A stretch of 64,000 bases of DNA from UBA8752 sp002336475 (GCA_943846755.1 OX044365.1:1550001-1614000), one strand, 5' to 3'; positions 35,118 to 43,473 are shown, numbered from the stretch's first letter. The notes: generated from the letters alone by a model not told the origin. A program made the numbers and translations.

Positions 35118-35216
35118 GAAAGCGCCCCGGACGTTTCCAGGGCGCTTTAATTAACCAAATTGCTTGCCAGCCACGCTTGCGTCGTGGCACCAACGGCTTT
35201 AATGCATGCCGTTGAC
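35118..35216. repeat. Structured direct repeat, copy 1 (99 bp, three hairpins)
   Basis: This copy is nearly identical to 35314-35412 (196-bp period). It can form three successive hairpins. The first is AAAGCGCCC (35119-35127) with GGGCGCTTT (35140-35148). The second is GCCACG with CGTGGC (35170-35175, 35183-35188) around a 7-base loop. The third is CAACGGC with GCCGTTG (35191-35197, 35208-35214) around a 10-base loop. The first hairpin, with A-rich 5' and T-rich 3' flanks, could act as a two-way terminator between the convergent mce and gdhA genes. It encodes no plausible protein. Confidence 0.85.
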
Positions 35217-35313
35217 GTTACAAAGCTAGAGCCACAGGTCAAGGAACGCTGTAGGACCTGCAGACTTGCTTCTTGTCGGTCCCTGCCTACTTTTCATAAA
35301 CTGTATTGAAAAC
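35217..35313. other. Spacer between the two structured repeats
   Basis: The 97-base spacer has no convincing coding content. It holds a 6-bp inverted repeat, CAGGTC (35235-35240) with GACCTG (35255-35260), separated by 14 bases. It shows no similarity to the repeat copies that I can see. Confidence 0.5.
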
Positions 35314-35412
35314 GAAAGCGCCCCGGACGTTTCCAGGGCGCTTCACTTAACCAAATTGCTTGCCAGCCACGCTTGCCTCGTGGCACCAACGGCTTTAATG
35401 CGTGCCGTTGAC
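35314..35412. repeat. Structured direct repeat, copy 2 (99 bp, three hairpins)
   Basis: It matches copy 1 at all but five positions. Three differences are adjacent bases just after the first hairpin (35344-35346), one is in the loop of the second hairpin and one in the loop of the third. All three stems are kept, except that the outermost A-T pair of the first is lost. It lies 90 bp beyond the 3' end of gdhA (which ends at 35503 on the minus strand). A small GGACT/AGTCC hairpin at 35480-35491 sits between. Confidence 0.85.
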
Positions 35413-35502
35413 ATACCAAACGTAGCGAGCTTCTGTCTGTTATGCCGTAGGAGGAAGTTTCACACCTGTTGTCATCATCGGACTACAGTCCGTAAGAAAC
35501 GG

Positions 35503-36849
35503 TTACACCACTCCTTGATCGATCATGGCGTCCGCTACTTTCACAAAGCCTGCGATGTTTGCGCCGCGCACATAGTCTGTGGTGCCCCCGTCCGTTCGGC
35601 CGTATTGAACACACTGTGCATGAATGTCTTTCATGATCCGCTGCAGGTGTCCATCTACTTCTTCCGAGGTCCAAGACATCCGCAAACTGTTTTGGGACAT
35701 TTCCAAACCAGAAGTGGCGACACCTCCGGCATTGGAAGCCTTGCCAGGAGCGAACATGACCCCTGCTTTCTGGAAGCATTCGACCGCTGCAGGCGTGCAC
35801 GGCATATTGGCCCCCTCCGCCACAGCCTTGCAGCCATTGGACACGAGGGTTTGGGCTTCAGCTCCGTCGAGCTCATTTTGCGTTGCACAAGGAAAGGCCA
35901 GATCGCAGGTCAAGTCCCAAGGATCTTGGCCGGCGCGGAAGGTCACACCCTCATGGGCATCGGCGTATTCTGAGATGCGCCCCCGGCGTACCTCTTTGAG
36001 GTCCTTGAGCCAGGCGAGTTTTTCTTCTGTGAGGCCAGCAGGGTCGTGAATGCTTCCCTTGCTGTCGCTGAGGGCAATCACCTTTCCACCCAAACGGAGA
36101 CATTTCTCCGCAGCATGGAGGGCCACATTTCCAGAACCGCTGATGACCACAGTTTTGCCGTCGATGGACTGGTCTTTCATGGCGAGCATTTCTGCCATGA
36201 AATAGGTCGCTCCGTAGCCGGTGGCTTCAGGGCGAATGAGGGAACCGCCCCAAGCGGGCTTTTTGCCGGTAAGCACACCCGTAAACTCATTGCGCAGCCG
36301 CTTGTACTGGCCAAACATGTATCCTATTTCACGGCCTCCAACACCAATGTCACCCGCAGGGACATCTGTGTTCGGACCAATGTGGCGGCTCAGCTCGGTC
36401 ATGAAGCTCTGGCAGAACCTCATGACTTCGGCATCTGTCTTGCCCTTTGGATCAAAATCAGAGCCACCCTTTCCACCTCCCATAGGGAGGGTCGTTAGCG
36501 AGTTTTTAAAGACCTGTTCGAACCCGAGGAACTTGAGGATGCTCAAGTTGACACTGGGGTGAAAACGCAGTCCTCCCTTGTACGGCCCGATGGCCGAGTT
36601 AAACTCTACGCGATATCCGCGGTTGACTTGAATCCTTCCAGCGTCATCGGTCCAGGGAACACGGAACGAAATCACGCGCTCTGGCTCGATCATGCGCTCC
36701 AAAAGGGCATGGCCATCGTATTTGGGGTTGTTTTCAATAAAAGGAATGACGGTCTCTGCGACCTCTTCTACGGCCTGCAAGAACTCAGGCTCGTTGGGAT
36801 TGCGGCGTTGGGCTTCAGCCATGAACGCCTGGACACTGGGGTGCTCCAT
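35503..36849 (-). CDS. gdhA: NADP-specific glutamate dehydrogenase
   Basis: The 448-residue product has the hexameric GDH blocks GPYKGGLRFHPSVNLSILKFLGFEQ (substrate pocket), PMGGGKGGSDFDPKGK with the catalytic lysine, DVPAGDIGVGGREIGYMFGQYK and the Rossmann region VVISGSGNVALHAAEKC. It interconverts glutamate and 2-oxoglutarate plus ammonium. The length and sequence type are those of the biosynthetic NADP enzyme. The ATG at 36849 gives the normal N terminus. A TACTTTCG element lies 36 bases upstream on the same strand. Confidence 0.95.
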   Translation of the reverse strand: MEHPSVQAFMAEAQRRNPNEPEFLQAVEEVAETVIPFIENNPKYDGHALLERMIEPERVISFRVPWTDDAGRIQVNRGYRVEFNSAIGPYKGGLRFHPSVNLSILKFLGFEQVFKNSLTTLPMGGGKGGSDFDPKGKTDAEVMRFCQSFMTELSRHIGPNTDVPAGDIGVGGREIGYMFGQYKRLRNEFTGVLTGKKPAWGGSLIRPEATGYGATYFMAEMLAMKDQSIDGKTVVISGSGNVALHAAEKCLRLGGKVIALSDSKGSIHDPAGLTEEKLAWLKDLKEVRRGRISEYADAHEGVTFRAGQDPWDLTCDLAFPCATQNELDGAEAQTLVSNGCKAVAEGANMPCTPAAVECFQKAGVMFAPGKASNAGGVATSGLEMSQNSLRMSWTSEEVDGHLQRIMKDIHAQCVQYGRTDGGTTDYVRGANIAGFVKVADAMIDQGVV

Positions 36850-36884
36850 GGGACGTAAGGTGACGTTTCGATTGACGTGCGGTG

Positions 36885-36892
36885 CGAAAGTA
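36885..36892 (-). promoter_or_regulatory. Candidate -7 element (TACTTTCG) for gdhA
   Basis: On the minus strand the bases read TACTTTCG, one base off TAnnTTTG, 36 bases before the gdhA start in the 130-bp gap after the SDR gene. A -33 TTTC is present at a short distance, so the match is partial. Confidence 0.3.
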
Positions 36893-36979
36893 GCTTTCCG
36901 CGGTGTGGAAATGACCATCCGCAGGATGAAGTTTATGACCGGGGCGTGGTGATGAACTAAAGGGGTGACACATCAGGAG

Positions 36980-37756
36980 TTACAGCGAACGGGTGCGGCC
37001 GCCGTCCACCGGCAAGTTGATGCCACTGATGTACGCCGCTGCTGGGCTGCATAGGAATGCAATGGCCCCTCCGATTTCTTCTGCCTCTCCCAAGCGGCGC
37101 AAGGGGACGGCCTGTGCCATAGCGTGCAGCACTTCAGCAGGAGTTTGACCGGTCTTGGTGGCCTTGGCTTCCGCGATCTGGTCCAAGCGCGCAGTTCGGG
37201 TGGCACCGGGCAGGACGTTGTTCACGGTAATGCCATCAGGGCCGAGTTCGTTGGCCAGGGTTTTGGCCCAGTTGGCCACCGCTCCGCGCACAGTATTGGA
37301 TACCCCGAGCCCATCAAGGGGCTGCTTGACTGAAGTAGAGATGACATTGACAATCCGACCTCCACCCGCTGCCCGCATGCCAGGCAACACGGCCTGAACC
37401 AACCGCTGGTTGCACATGAGGTGTTGGGTAAAAGCAGCGAGGTAAGCTTCTGTATCTGCAGCATGGGCTGGGCCACCTGGAGGACCGCCAGTGTTGTTGA
37501 TGAGGATGTCAACTGGGCCGCGGGCCACTACAGAAGCCGCCGCTTGTGTGACGTCTTCTGGCAGGGTGAAATCCGCCACAGCGATGGCATGTCCCTCCCC
37601 TGGAAGCTCCTTGACCGCTGATTCCAATCGCTCCGCATTCCGTGCAAAAAGGGTACAGCGGGCACCCAATTCAGCCAGCTCTTTGGCCGCAGCCAGGCCG
37701 ATTCCTTGGGAGGCCCCACATACAAGGGCGTGTTTTCCTGTCAGGTCGAGTCGCAT
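36980..37756 (-). CDS. Atypical short-chain dehydrogenase/reductase
   Basis: The 258-residue Rossmann protein has the cofactor loop GASQGIG and NNTGGPP in place of NNAG, and ends in the usual SDR way (SGINLPVDGGRTRSL). The catalytic YxxxK is replaced: after ISTSVKQP the aligned positions read SNTVR. A BKR-like SDR subgroup with this change is known, so the gene need not be damaged, but its chemistry is unclear. It lies upstream of gdhA on the same strand and diverges from the cytochrome-b-like gene (30 bp apart). Confidence 0.85.
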   Translation of the reverse strand: MRLDLTGKHALVCGASQGIGLAAAKELAELGARCTLFARNAERLESAVKELPGEGHAIAVADFTLPEDVTQAAASVVARGPVDILINNTGGPPGGPAHAADTEAYLAAFTQHLMCNQRLVQAVLPGMRAAGGGRIVNVISTSVKQPLDGLGVSNTVRGAVANWAKTLANELGPDGITVNNVLPGATRTARLDQIAEAKATKTGQTPAEVLHAMAQAVPLRRLGEAEEIGGAIAFLCSPAAAYISGINLPVDGGRTRSL

Positions 37757-37786
37757 GGGCGCAATTTACCCCCGTATCTTCGACCC

Positions 37787-38239
37787 ATGATGACAGGAAT
37801 CCAACACCTTCATGGCGCCCTCAGATGGGTCGTCCTCATCCTCATGCTGCTGTCCATCGTCAAAGCATTCTCCGGCATGTCTGGCGGACGCACCTTCGAC
37901 AAGGGGGACTACAAACGCGGCCTGTTTACCATGATTTCCCTCCACCTTCAATTGGTGCTCGGATTGGTGCTGTACTTCGGGAAGGGGTGGAGCAGCATGC
38001 TGGGCAATGCAGATGCCATGGCCAACACCGTCATGCGGTTCTTTTCTCTTGAGCACATGGCCACCATGCTCATCGCCGTAGTGCTGGGCACGCTGGGCCA
38101 CAGCCTTTCAAAGCGGGCCGAAGATGACCGCACCAAATTCCGCCGACAGGCCATCTGGTTTACGGTGTCCCTTGTGCTGATTTTGTCCAGCATTCCTTGG
38201 CCATTCCGTCCTGGATTCGAAGCGTACGGCTGGTGGTGA
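37787..38239 (+). CDS. Small cytochrome-b-like integral membrane protein
   Basis: The 150-residue protein has four hydrophobic segments with histidines placed near them (HLHGALRW, ISLHLQLVLG, SLEHMATML, TLGHSLSK), suggesting haem ligation as in small b-type cytochromes. Database entries of this Bacteroidota family are often called cytochrome B. The ATG at 37787 (or 37790) is selected over an upstream frame that would run into the SDR gene. Its stop TGA overlaps the GTG start of the cytochrome c lipoprotein, pointing to a shared electron-transfer role, which is inference. Confidence 0.75.
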   Translation: MMTGIQHLHGALRWVVLILMLLSIVKAFSGMSGGRTFDKGDYKRGLFTMISLHLQLVLGLVLYFGKGWSSMLGNADAMANTVMRFFSLEHMATMLIAVVLGTLGHSLSKRAEDDRTKFRRQAIWFTVSLVLILSSIPWPFRPGFEAYGWW

Positions 38240-38577
38240 ATCCCTTGCGATTTTTCGCCCTCCTTTTGGCGGGCACTGCAGCTGCTTTAATCATGGGCTG
38301 CGGTGGAACAGAGACCCACTCTCCAGCTGGAGCTGGTGAAGAGGTAAGCGAAGTTCAAGCCCGAGCGTTGTACATCCGCAAGTGCTCACTGTGTCATGGA
38401 GACGATGGCAAATTGATGGCCTCTAAGTCACCTGATTTGAGTCTTTCTACCCTAGCATTGGACAAGAGAATCGCATTGATCACTTACGGAAAGGGCACCA
38501 TGCCTGGCCAGAAAGGCTTGCTCAACAGCGCAGAAATCCGGGCTGTAGCCCGATACATCGAACGTTTCCGAGAGTAA
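38236..38577 (+). CDS. Cytochrome c lipoprotein
   Basis: From the GTG at 38236 the 113-residue product has a signal peptide with lipobox IMGC (lipid-modified C22), and a single class I cytochrome c domain with CSLCH (C50, C53, H54) and a likely axial methionine in GTMPGQKG. The mature protein should be membrane-anchored in the periplasm. An upstream TTG at 38197 would add 13 residues but spoil the signal peptide. The start overlaps the stop of the b-type protein (GTGA), and the stop overlaps hflX by one base. Confidence 0.88.
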   Translation: MNPLRFFALLLAGTAAALIMGCGGTETHSPAGAGEEVSEVQARALYIRKCSLCHGDDGKLMASKSPDLSLSTLALDKRIALITYGKGTMPGQKGLLNSAEIRAVARYIERFRE

Positions 38578-39755
38578 TGCTGGAAAAGCCCCTTGCACGA
38601 AAAGATGGCAAGCCCGAACGGGCGGTCTTGGTCGGTCTCATCACCCGAGACCAACCCCGGGAGTTGCTGGCCGAATACCTCGATGAGCTCGAGTTTTTGG
38701 CCAGAACTGCCCACGCTGAAACCATCAAGACGTTCACACAATCTCTGGACCACCCCGACGTGCGGACGTTTGTCGGGAAAGGCAAGTTTCAGGAAATCAC
38801 GGAGTACATCGAAGAGCACGACATCGACCTGCTCATTTTCGATGATGAATTGAGCCCTTCACAGCTGCGCAACCTCGGCGAAGCGCTGCCAGAGACCAAG
38901 GTCTTGGACAGGGCCAACCTCATCCTCGACATCTTTGCCCAGCGCGCGCGCACTGCGCATGCCAAAACGCAAGTGGAACTGGCCCAGTATCAATACTTGC
39001 TGCCCCGACTGACCAACATGTGGACCCACCTGCAAAAGCAAAAAGGAGGCATCGGCATGAAGGGGCCAGGTGAGAAAGAAATCGAGACCGACCGGCGGAT
39101 CATTCGGGACCGCATCAGCGCCTTGAAAAAGGACCTTGCGGCCATAGACCGGCAGATGGCCACCCAACGCGGAAACCGCGGAGCCTTGGTCAGGGTGGCG
39201 CTTGTGGGCTACACCAATGCGGGGAAATCCACACTCATGAACCGCCTCGCGAAGTCCGAAGTCTTCGCCGAGGACAAACTCTTCGCGACCCTCGATACCA
39301 CCGTCCGCAAAGTGGTCGTGCACAACCTGCCCTTCCTCCTCAGCGATACGGTTGGCTTTATCCGCAAGCTGCCCCACCAGCTTGTAGAGAGCTTCAAAAG
39401 CACCCTGGATGAAACCCGAGAGAGCGACCTGCTGGTGCACGTCATCGATGTGTCCCATCCTCAGTTTGAAGACCACCTCAAAGTGGTGGAGGAAACCTTG
39501 GCTGGCATAGGAGCTGGTGCACAGCGCACCATGCTGCTGTTCAATAAAATCGACCAGTTGAACGACCCCACTGGAGAGGTGGACCGTTCCATGCTGATTG
39601 AGGGCTTGAGGAGGAGGTTCGGCGACCATGAAGGCCCCGTGATGTTCCTCTCCGCAAAAACGAAAGAAGGCATGGACAGCCTGCGAGAAGTGCTCTACGC
39701 AGAAGTCCGTGAACTGCATGTTCAACGCTTTCCACACAACCACTTTCTGTACTGA
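38577..39755 (+). CDS. hflX: GTPase HflX
   Basis: The 392-residue protein has the glycine-rich HflX N-terminal domain (HPDVRTFVGKGK, LIFDDELSPSQLRNL), a coiled linker with MKGPGEKEIETDRR, and a GTPase domain with G1 GYTNAGKST (about 210-218), G3 DTVGFI and G4 NKID. HflX binds the 50S subunit and splits stalled or hibernating ribosomes. Its position before rbfA fits a ribosome theme. Its ATG overlaps the cytochrome stop by one base. Confidence 0.96.
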   Translation: MLEKPLARKDGKPERAVLVGLITRDQPRELLAEYLDELEFLARTAHAETIKTFTQSLDHPDVRTFVGKGKFQEITEYIEEHDIDLLIFDDELSPSQLRNLGEALPETKVLDRANLILDIFAQRARTAHAKTQVELAQYQYLLPRLTNMWTHLQKQKGGIGMKGPGEKEIETDRRIIRDRISALKKDLAAIDRQMATQRGNRGALVRVALVGYTNAGKSTLMNRLAKSEVFAEDKLFATLDTTVRKVVVHNLPFLLSDTVGFIRKLPHQLVESFKSTLDETRESDLLVHVIDVSHPQFEDHLKVVEETLAGIGAGAQRTMLLFNKIDQLNDPTGEVDRSMLIEGLRRRFGDHEGPVMFLSAKTKEGMDSLREVLYAEVRELHVQRFPHNHFLY

Positions 39756-40633
39756 TGATGCGCATTGTCTGCACCATTGCGATAGGGTTGACCCTGTGTT
39801 TTTCTGGGCTTGCACAAGACCCGTTCATGCCCCTCTTTGAAGGGGAACGGACCTGGTGTGGGGTTGAAGGCGGGTGGGTGCCAACACCGGTGACCTATTG
39901 GGTCGAGGGAGACTCAACCCTTTCTGACGGTTCGCTTTGGCATCAGCTCTTGATGCAATACGAAGGAAGCCCCAATCCAGGGTTGGCGGGCTGGTTCAAC
40001 GAGGATGTTGAAAGCGGTCAAGTCTGGATGCGTTGGGACCTTGAATCAGACTCCTTGGGAACCCTGTGGTTTGACTTTGGTATGGAACCGGGCGACTCCA
40101 TGATCGCTCCCCATTGTGATTGGGCGAGCATGACCTGCACGGCGGTGGAGCCCTTTACTTGGACCGATGGCACCGTAAGCCGAAGGCTGACCATCCAGCT
40201 TTTGCCGGACAACCCCAATTTCACCGAATACTGGATTGAGGGCATCGGCTCTGAAAACGGCCCCATGGGGCCGGGAGCTTACCTCTGCATCGCAGACTGG
40301 GATCCTCACGCCGGGTGCCTTGCCGAAGATGGTGGACTCAGACATGACTTCGAAATGGACACCACATGGCTGCCTGCACATCCAGGCTGTCCCGACAGCT
40401 TGGCCACAAATGGCGTGTCGGACATGGCGCCCTTCTTTGGTGAGCTTGTCGTCCGAAATGGCGAACTGGTGTGGTCCGGTGCAGCCGGTCCGGCTTCCAT
40501 TCTGTTGTATGACCTCATGGGGCGTTCTTTTGGATCCCTTGATTGTTCCCTGCCTTGCCCCGTGCCACGGACGCAGGGCATTTTCATCGCCGCACTGCCC
40601 GACGGGCGCAGGCAAAAAATCCGCATCGACTGA
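39755..40633 (+). CDS. Secreted protein with short T9SS type-A-like C-terminal tail
   Basis: The 292-residue product has a signal peptide (MMRIVCTIAIGLTLCFSG, cleavage near GLAQ) and a mid region rich in Trp, Asp and Cys with no family I recognise. The C-terminal 70 residues look like a type-A sorting domain: ILLYDLMGRSFGSL, a turn, then GIFIAALPDGRRQKIRI. Export by the type IX system to the surface or medium is therefore likely. The gene overlaps the hflX stop by one base and ends 3 bp before rbfA, an odd place for a surface protein gene. Confidence 0.75.
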   Translation: MMRIVCTIAIGLTLCFSGLAQDPFMPLFEGERTWCGVEGGWVPTPVTYWVEGDSTLSDGSLWHQLLMQYEGSPNPGLAGWFNEDVESGQVWMRWDLESDSLGTLWFDFGMEPGDSMIAPHCDWASMTCTAVEPFTWTDGTVSRRLTIQLLPDNPNFTEYWIEGIGSENGPMGPGAYLCIADWDPHAGCLAEDGGLRHDFEMDTTWLPAHPGCPDSLATNGVSDMAPFFGELVVRNGELVWSGAAGPASILLYDLMGRSFGSLDCSLPCPVPRTQGIFIAALPDGRRQKIRID

Positions 40634-40636
40634 ACC

Positions 40637-40987
40637 ATGGCCGGAATTCGACAAGAACGCCTCGCGGCATTGCTCCAAAAAGAAATCGGAAGCCTGCTCC
40701 AAAAAGAGGCCTCTATTCGCTTCGGCGGTCACTTTATCACTGTGACGACCGTGCGGTTGACGCCGGATTTGTCGCTGGCGAGGGTCTACCTCAGCTTCAT
40801 GGCCATCGCATCCGTAGGCAAGCCAGAAGAAGGCATCGCTTTGGTGGAGGCAGAGGCGTTTCACATCCGAAAGCTCCTCGCCGGCAAAGTGGGCAAGCAC
40901 CTGCGCAAAATGCCCGAACTGCGGTTCTTCCTCGATGACAGCCTCGATCGCTACGAGGAAATCGACGGCCTGCTGAAGGACGATTGA
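40637..40987 (+). CDS. rbfA: Ribosome-binding factor A
   Basis: The 116-residue protein begins with the RbfA helix (RQERLAALLQKEIGSLLQ) and has the KH-like core VTVRLTPDLSLARVYLSF and the C-terminal MPELRFFLDDSLDRYEEIDGLL. It helps 16S rRNA maturation and small-subunit assembly. In many Bacteroidota rbfA is followed directly by an FtsX-type permease gene, as here after a 227-bp gap. Confidence 0.95.
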   Translation: MAGIRQERLAALLQKEIGSLLQKEASIRFGGHFITVTTVRLTPDLSLARVYLSFMAIASVGKPEEGIALVEAEAFHIRKLLAGKVGKHLRKMPELRFFLDDSLDRYEEIDGLLKDD

Positions 40988-41214
40988 ACGCCAAAGGGCA
41001 CCCAGAAGGCGATCAGCAACGGCAGAACATCCAACACGCTGGCGCCACGTCAACTGTGTGCGCGGCTTCGCAAGTGCACATGCCTCTCATGCACGAGCCC
41101 ACCAAAAAGCCAGAGGCCACGGCCAAAGGGGTGACGGTCGGGCCGATTCGAAATAAACCCGAGATAAGCAGCGAAAGTTGATTCCCCTCGACGCTGAAGC
41201 CTAATTTGGCCTTG
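40988..41214. other. Non-coding gap between rbfA and the permease gene
   Basis: No convincing gene is seen. The forward frame 40984-41181 has a composition unlike its neighbours. On the minus strand 41013-41234 codes for a hydrophobic stretch (IGPTVTPLAVASGFLVGSCM), which could be a membrane protein remnant or chance. A GCCTCT/AGAGGC inverted repeat spans about 41083-41119. Confidence 0.4.
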
Positions 41215-42459
41215 GTGAACGTTCCTTTTCGCATCGCACGCCGGTACCTCTGGTCTCGAAAATCCCAGCGCCTGATTCACTTGGTGTCCGGCATTTCGGT
41301 GTTTGTAGTCGCCGCCGTTGCCGCGGCCATGATCGCCATTCTTAGTGCCTTTAACGGTATAGAAGACCTGGTCGAAGAGCTCTTTTCGAGCCTCGACACT
41401 GAACTCGCTGTGCTGCCTGCCGAAGGGCGCATCATCTCGGCGGCTTGGATCGACAGTCTGCAGGCCCACCCTGGCATCGCCCATGCAGGAGGCGTCTTGG
41501 AACAAGATGTGGTGGTCCGCCGTCAAGGCGAACCGAGGGTCTGCACCCTGCTGGGGTTCGACGCAGAACATGCCCGCCAAACAGGTTTAGAAGACCGATT
41601 GATTCGGGGAGCCGAACTCACTGCAGACACCTTGGGAATTCCTTGCGGCTATGTGGGCTTGGGGATTGCACGCGAAATGCGGCTGCCTTTTGAGGCGGAT
41701 GCTGCAGTCACCTTGACCGTGGCAGCCCCCAAACGCGGGCGAAGTCTGGGCTCTATGCGGGGACAAAACCTGCTCGATGGTGGTGCCGAACGCATGATGG
41801 TGTCGGGCAGGCTTCCGGTGTGTGGTACGTTCTCCATCAATGCCGACATCGATGCCCGGACCATCATAGGCAGCCTTGGGTTTGCACAAGAAATCCTCCA
41901 AAGGCCTGAAGCCGTATCCCGCATCGAAGTGGTGCCTTCCCCAGGTTGGAGCCAAGAACAACTGCGCACCGCATTAGATGCGCTCCTTCCTCCAACGCTC
42001 AAAACCCGCACACGGCGGGAAAAGAACGCCCTGATTCACGCCACCAGTCGGGCCGAGAAATGGGCCACGTTTGCCATCCTGAGTTTCATTTTGGTCGTGG
42101 CCGCTTTCAATATTCTCGCAGCGTTAACCATGCTGCTGCTGGACAAAAAGCGCGATGTCGCTACCCTGACGGCCATGGGTATGACAGGGCGGGAAGTCCG
42201 GCAGGTGTTCAGCTGGCAAGGGCTGTTGATCAATGCTGTCGGCGCTGTGTCGGGCATCGGTCTCGGGATCGCGCTCGTGCTCCTGCAAGACCGTTATGGG
42301 CTGGTCCAGCTCCAAGGCGCAATGGTCCCCGCATACCCGGTTTCACTGCATGCCACCGACGTTTTTGGAGTGGCCATTGTGGTGTTGGGGGTGGGCGGCA
42401 CCTTCAGTGCAGCGATGGTCGCGTACCTCGTGCGTCGCATGGTGCCCGATGCGGGCTAA
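41215..42459 (+). CDS. LolC/LolE-type ABC transporter permease
   Basis: The product has an N-terminal membrane segment after NVPFRIARRYLWSRKSQ, a large extracytoplasmic (MacB-PCD-type) domain, and three C-terminal segments (ILSFILVVAAFNILAALTML, GLLINAVGAVSGIGLGIAL, VAIVVLGVGGTFSAAMVAYL) of the FtsX fold. It is probably part of a lipoprotein-releasing complex with a LolD-like ATPase encoded elsewhere. I choose the GTG at 41215 because MNVPFRIARRYL matches the family start; a TTG at 41206 is the alternative. dusB follows 9 bp later. Confidence 0.88.
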   Translation: MNVPFRIARRYLWSRKSQRLIHLVSGISVFVVAAVAAAMIAILSAFNGIEDLVEELFSSLDTELAVLPAEGRIISAAWIDSLQAHPGIAHAGGVLEQDVVVRRQGEPRVCTLLGFDAEHARQTGLEDRLIRGAELTADTLGIPCGYVGLGIAREMRLPFEADAAVTLTVAAPKRGRSLGSMRGQNLLDGGAERMMVSGRLPVCGTFSINADIDARTIIGSLGFAQEILQRPEAVSRIEVVPSPGWSQEQLRTALDALLPPTLKTRTRREKNALIHATSRAEKWATFAILSFILVVAAFNILAALTMLLLDKKRDVATLTAMGMTGREVRQVFSWQGLLINAVGAVSGIGLGIALVLLQDRYGLVQLQGAMVPAYPVSLHATDVFGVAIVVLGVGGTFSAAMVAYLVRRMVPDAG

Positions 42460-42468
42460 TTTTGTACC

Positions 42469-43464
42469 ATGGTCCGCATTGGTTCAGTAGAACTTGGTGA
42501 ATTCCCCCTCCTCCTTGCTCCCATGGAGGACGTGAGCGATCCCCCCTTCCGCACCCTGTGCAAAAAGCACGGAGCGGACATGATGTATACGGAGTTCATC
42601 AGCTCGGAAGGCTTGATCCGCGACGCGGTCAAGAGCAGACAAAAACTCGACATCTACGAGAAAGAAAGGCCCATTGGCATTCAGATCTTCGGTTCGGAAA
42701 TCGATTCCATGCGCCGTGCAGCCGAAATCACGGCGGCTTCGGGGCCCGACGTTCTGGACATCAACTACGGATGCCCGGTCAAGAAAGTCGCTTGCAAAGG
42801 CGCAGGAGCCGGCATCTTACAGGACATTCCCAAAATGGTCTCGATGACCAAGGAAATTGTGGAGGCCGTGGACCTGCCCGTTACGGTCAAAACGCGCCTG
42901 GGATGGGACGACAACTCCAAGTACATCGTGGAAGTCGCCGAGCGCCTGCAAGACGTGGGCATCAAAGCCATTTCGATTCATGGCCGAACCCGCGCCCAGA
43001 TGTACAAGGGTGAGGCGGATTGGTCCTTGATTCGCGCGGTCAAAGAGAACCCGAACATGCACATCCCCGTCTTTGGGAATGGCGACATCGACACCCCTGA
43101 AAAAGCCCTAGCCTACCGCAAAGAATACGGAGTGGACGGCATCATGATCGGCAGAGGAAGCATTGGAAATCCGTGGATCTTTGACGAGATCAAGCATTAT
43201 TTCGCCACGGGCGAGCACCTCCCCTCTCCGACCGTTTCCGACCGTGTAGAAGCTGCCCGCGCCCACTTGGTGCACAGCCTCGAATGGAAAGGAGAGCGGC
43301 TGGGCGTGGTCGAAATGAGGCGGCATTATGCGAATTATTTCCGCGGTTTGCCCCATTTCAAGCAACACCGCCTGGTCTTGGTCACCGAGGAAGAACCCGC
43401 TGCACTGCATGCAGAACTTGACAAGGTGGCCCAAACCTATGCAGACGGCATCCCCAACGCTTAG
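42469..43464 (+). CDS. dusB: tRNA-dihydrouridine synthase
   Basis: The 331-residue TIM-barrel flavoenzyme has LAPMEDVSDPPFR, the catalytic cysteine C102 in INYGCPVKKVACKGAGAGIL, ISIHGRTRAQMYKGEADW and the FMN-phosphate region IMIGRGSIGNPWIF. It reduces uridines in the tRNA D-loop. The sequence type is the DusB group common outside gamma-proteobacteria. It lies in the long plus-strand run between the permease and a CPBP protease. Confidence 0.94.
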   Translation: MVRIGSVELGEFPLLLAPMEDVSDPPFRTLCKKHGADMMYTEFISSEGLIRDAVKSRQKLDIYEKERPIGIQIFGSEIDSMRRAAEITAASGPDVLDINYGCPVKKVACKGAGAGILQDIPKMVSMTKEIVEAVDLPVTVKTRLGWDDNSKYIVEVAERLQDVGIKAISIHGRTRAQMYKGEADWSLIRAVKENPNMHIPVFGNGDIDTPEKALAYRKEYGVDGIMIGRGSIGNPWIFDEIKHYFATGEHLPSPTVSDRVEAARAHLVHSLEWKGERLGVVEMRRHYANYFRGLPHFKQHRLVLVTEEEPAALHAELDKVAQTYADGIPNA

Positions 43465-43473
43465 ATTCGACAC

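Noticed and set aside
35266..35973. 235-codon forward frame starting inside the repeat region
   Set aside because: It runs through the structured repeat and antisense to gdhA; the peptide has no motif.
40046..41053. 335-codon open frame opposite the secreted protein and rbfA
   Set aside because: It lies antisense to two genes with clear signals and has no domain.
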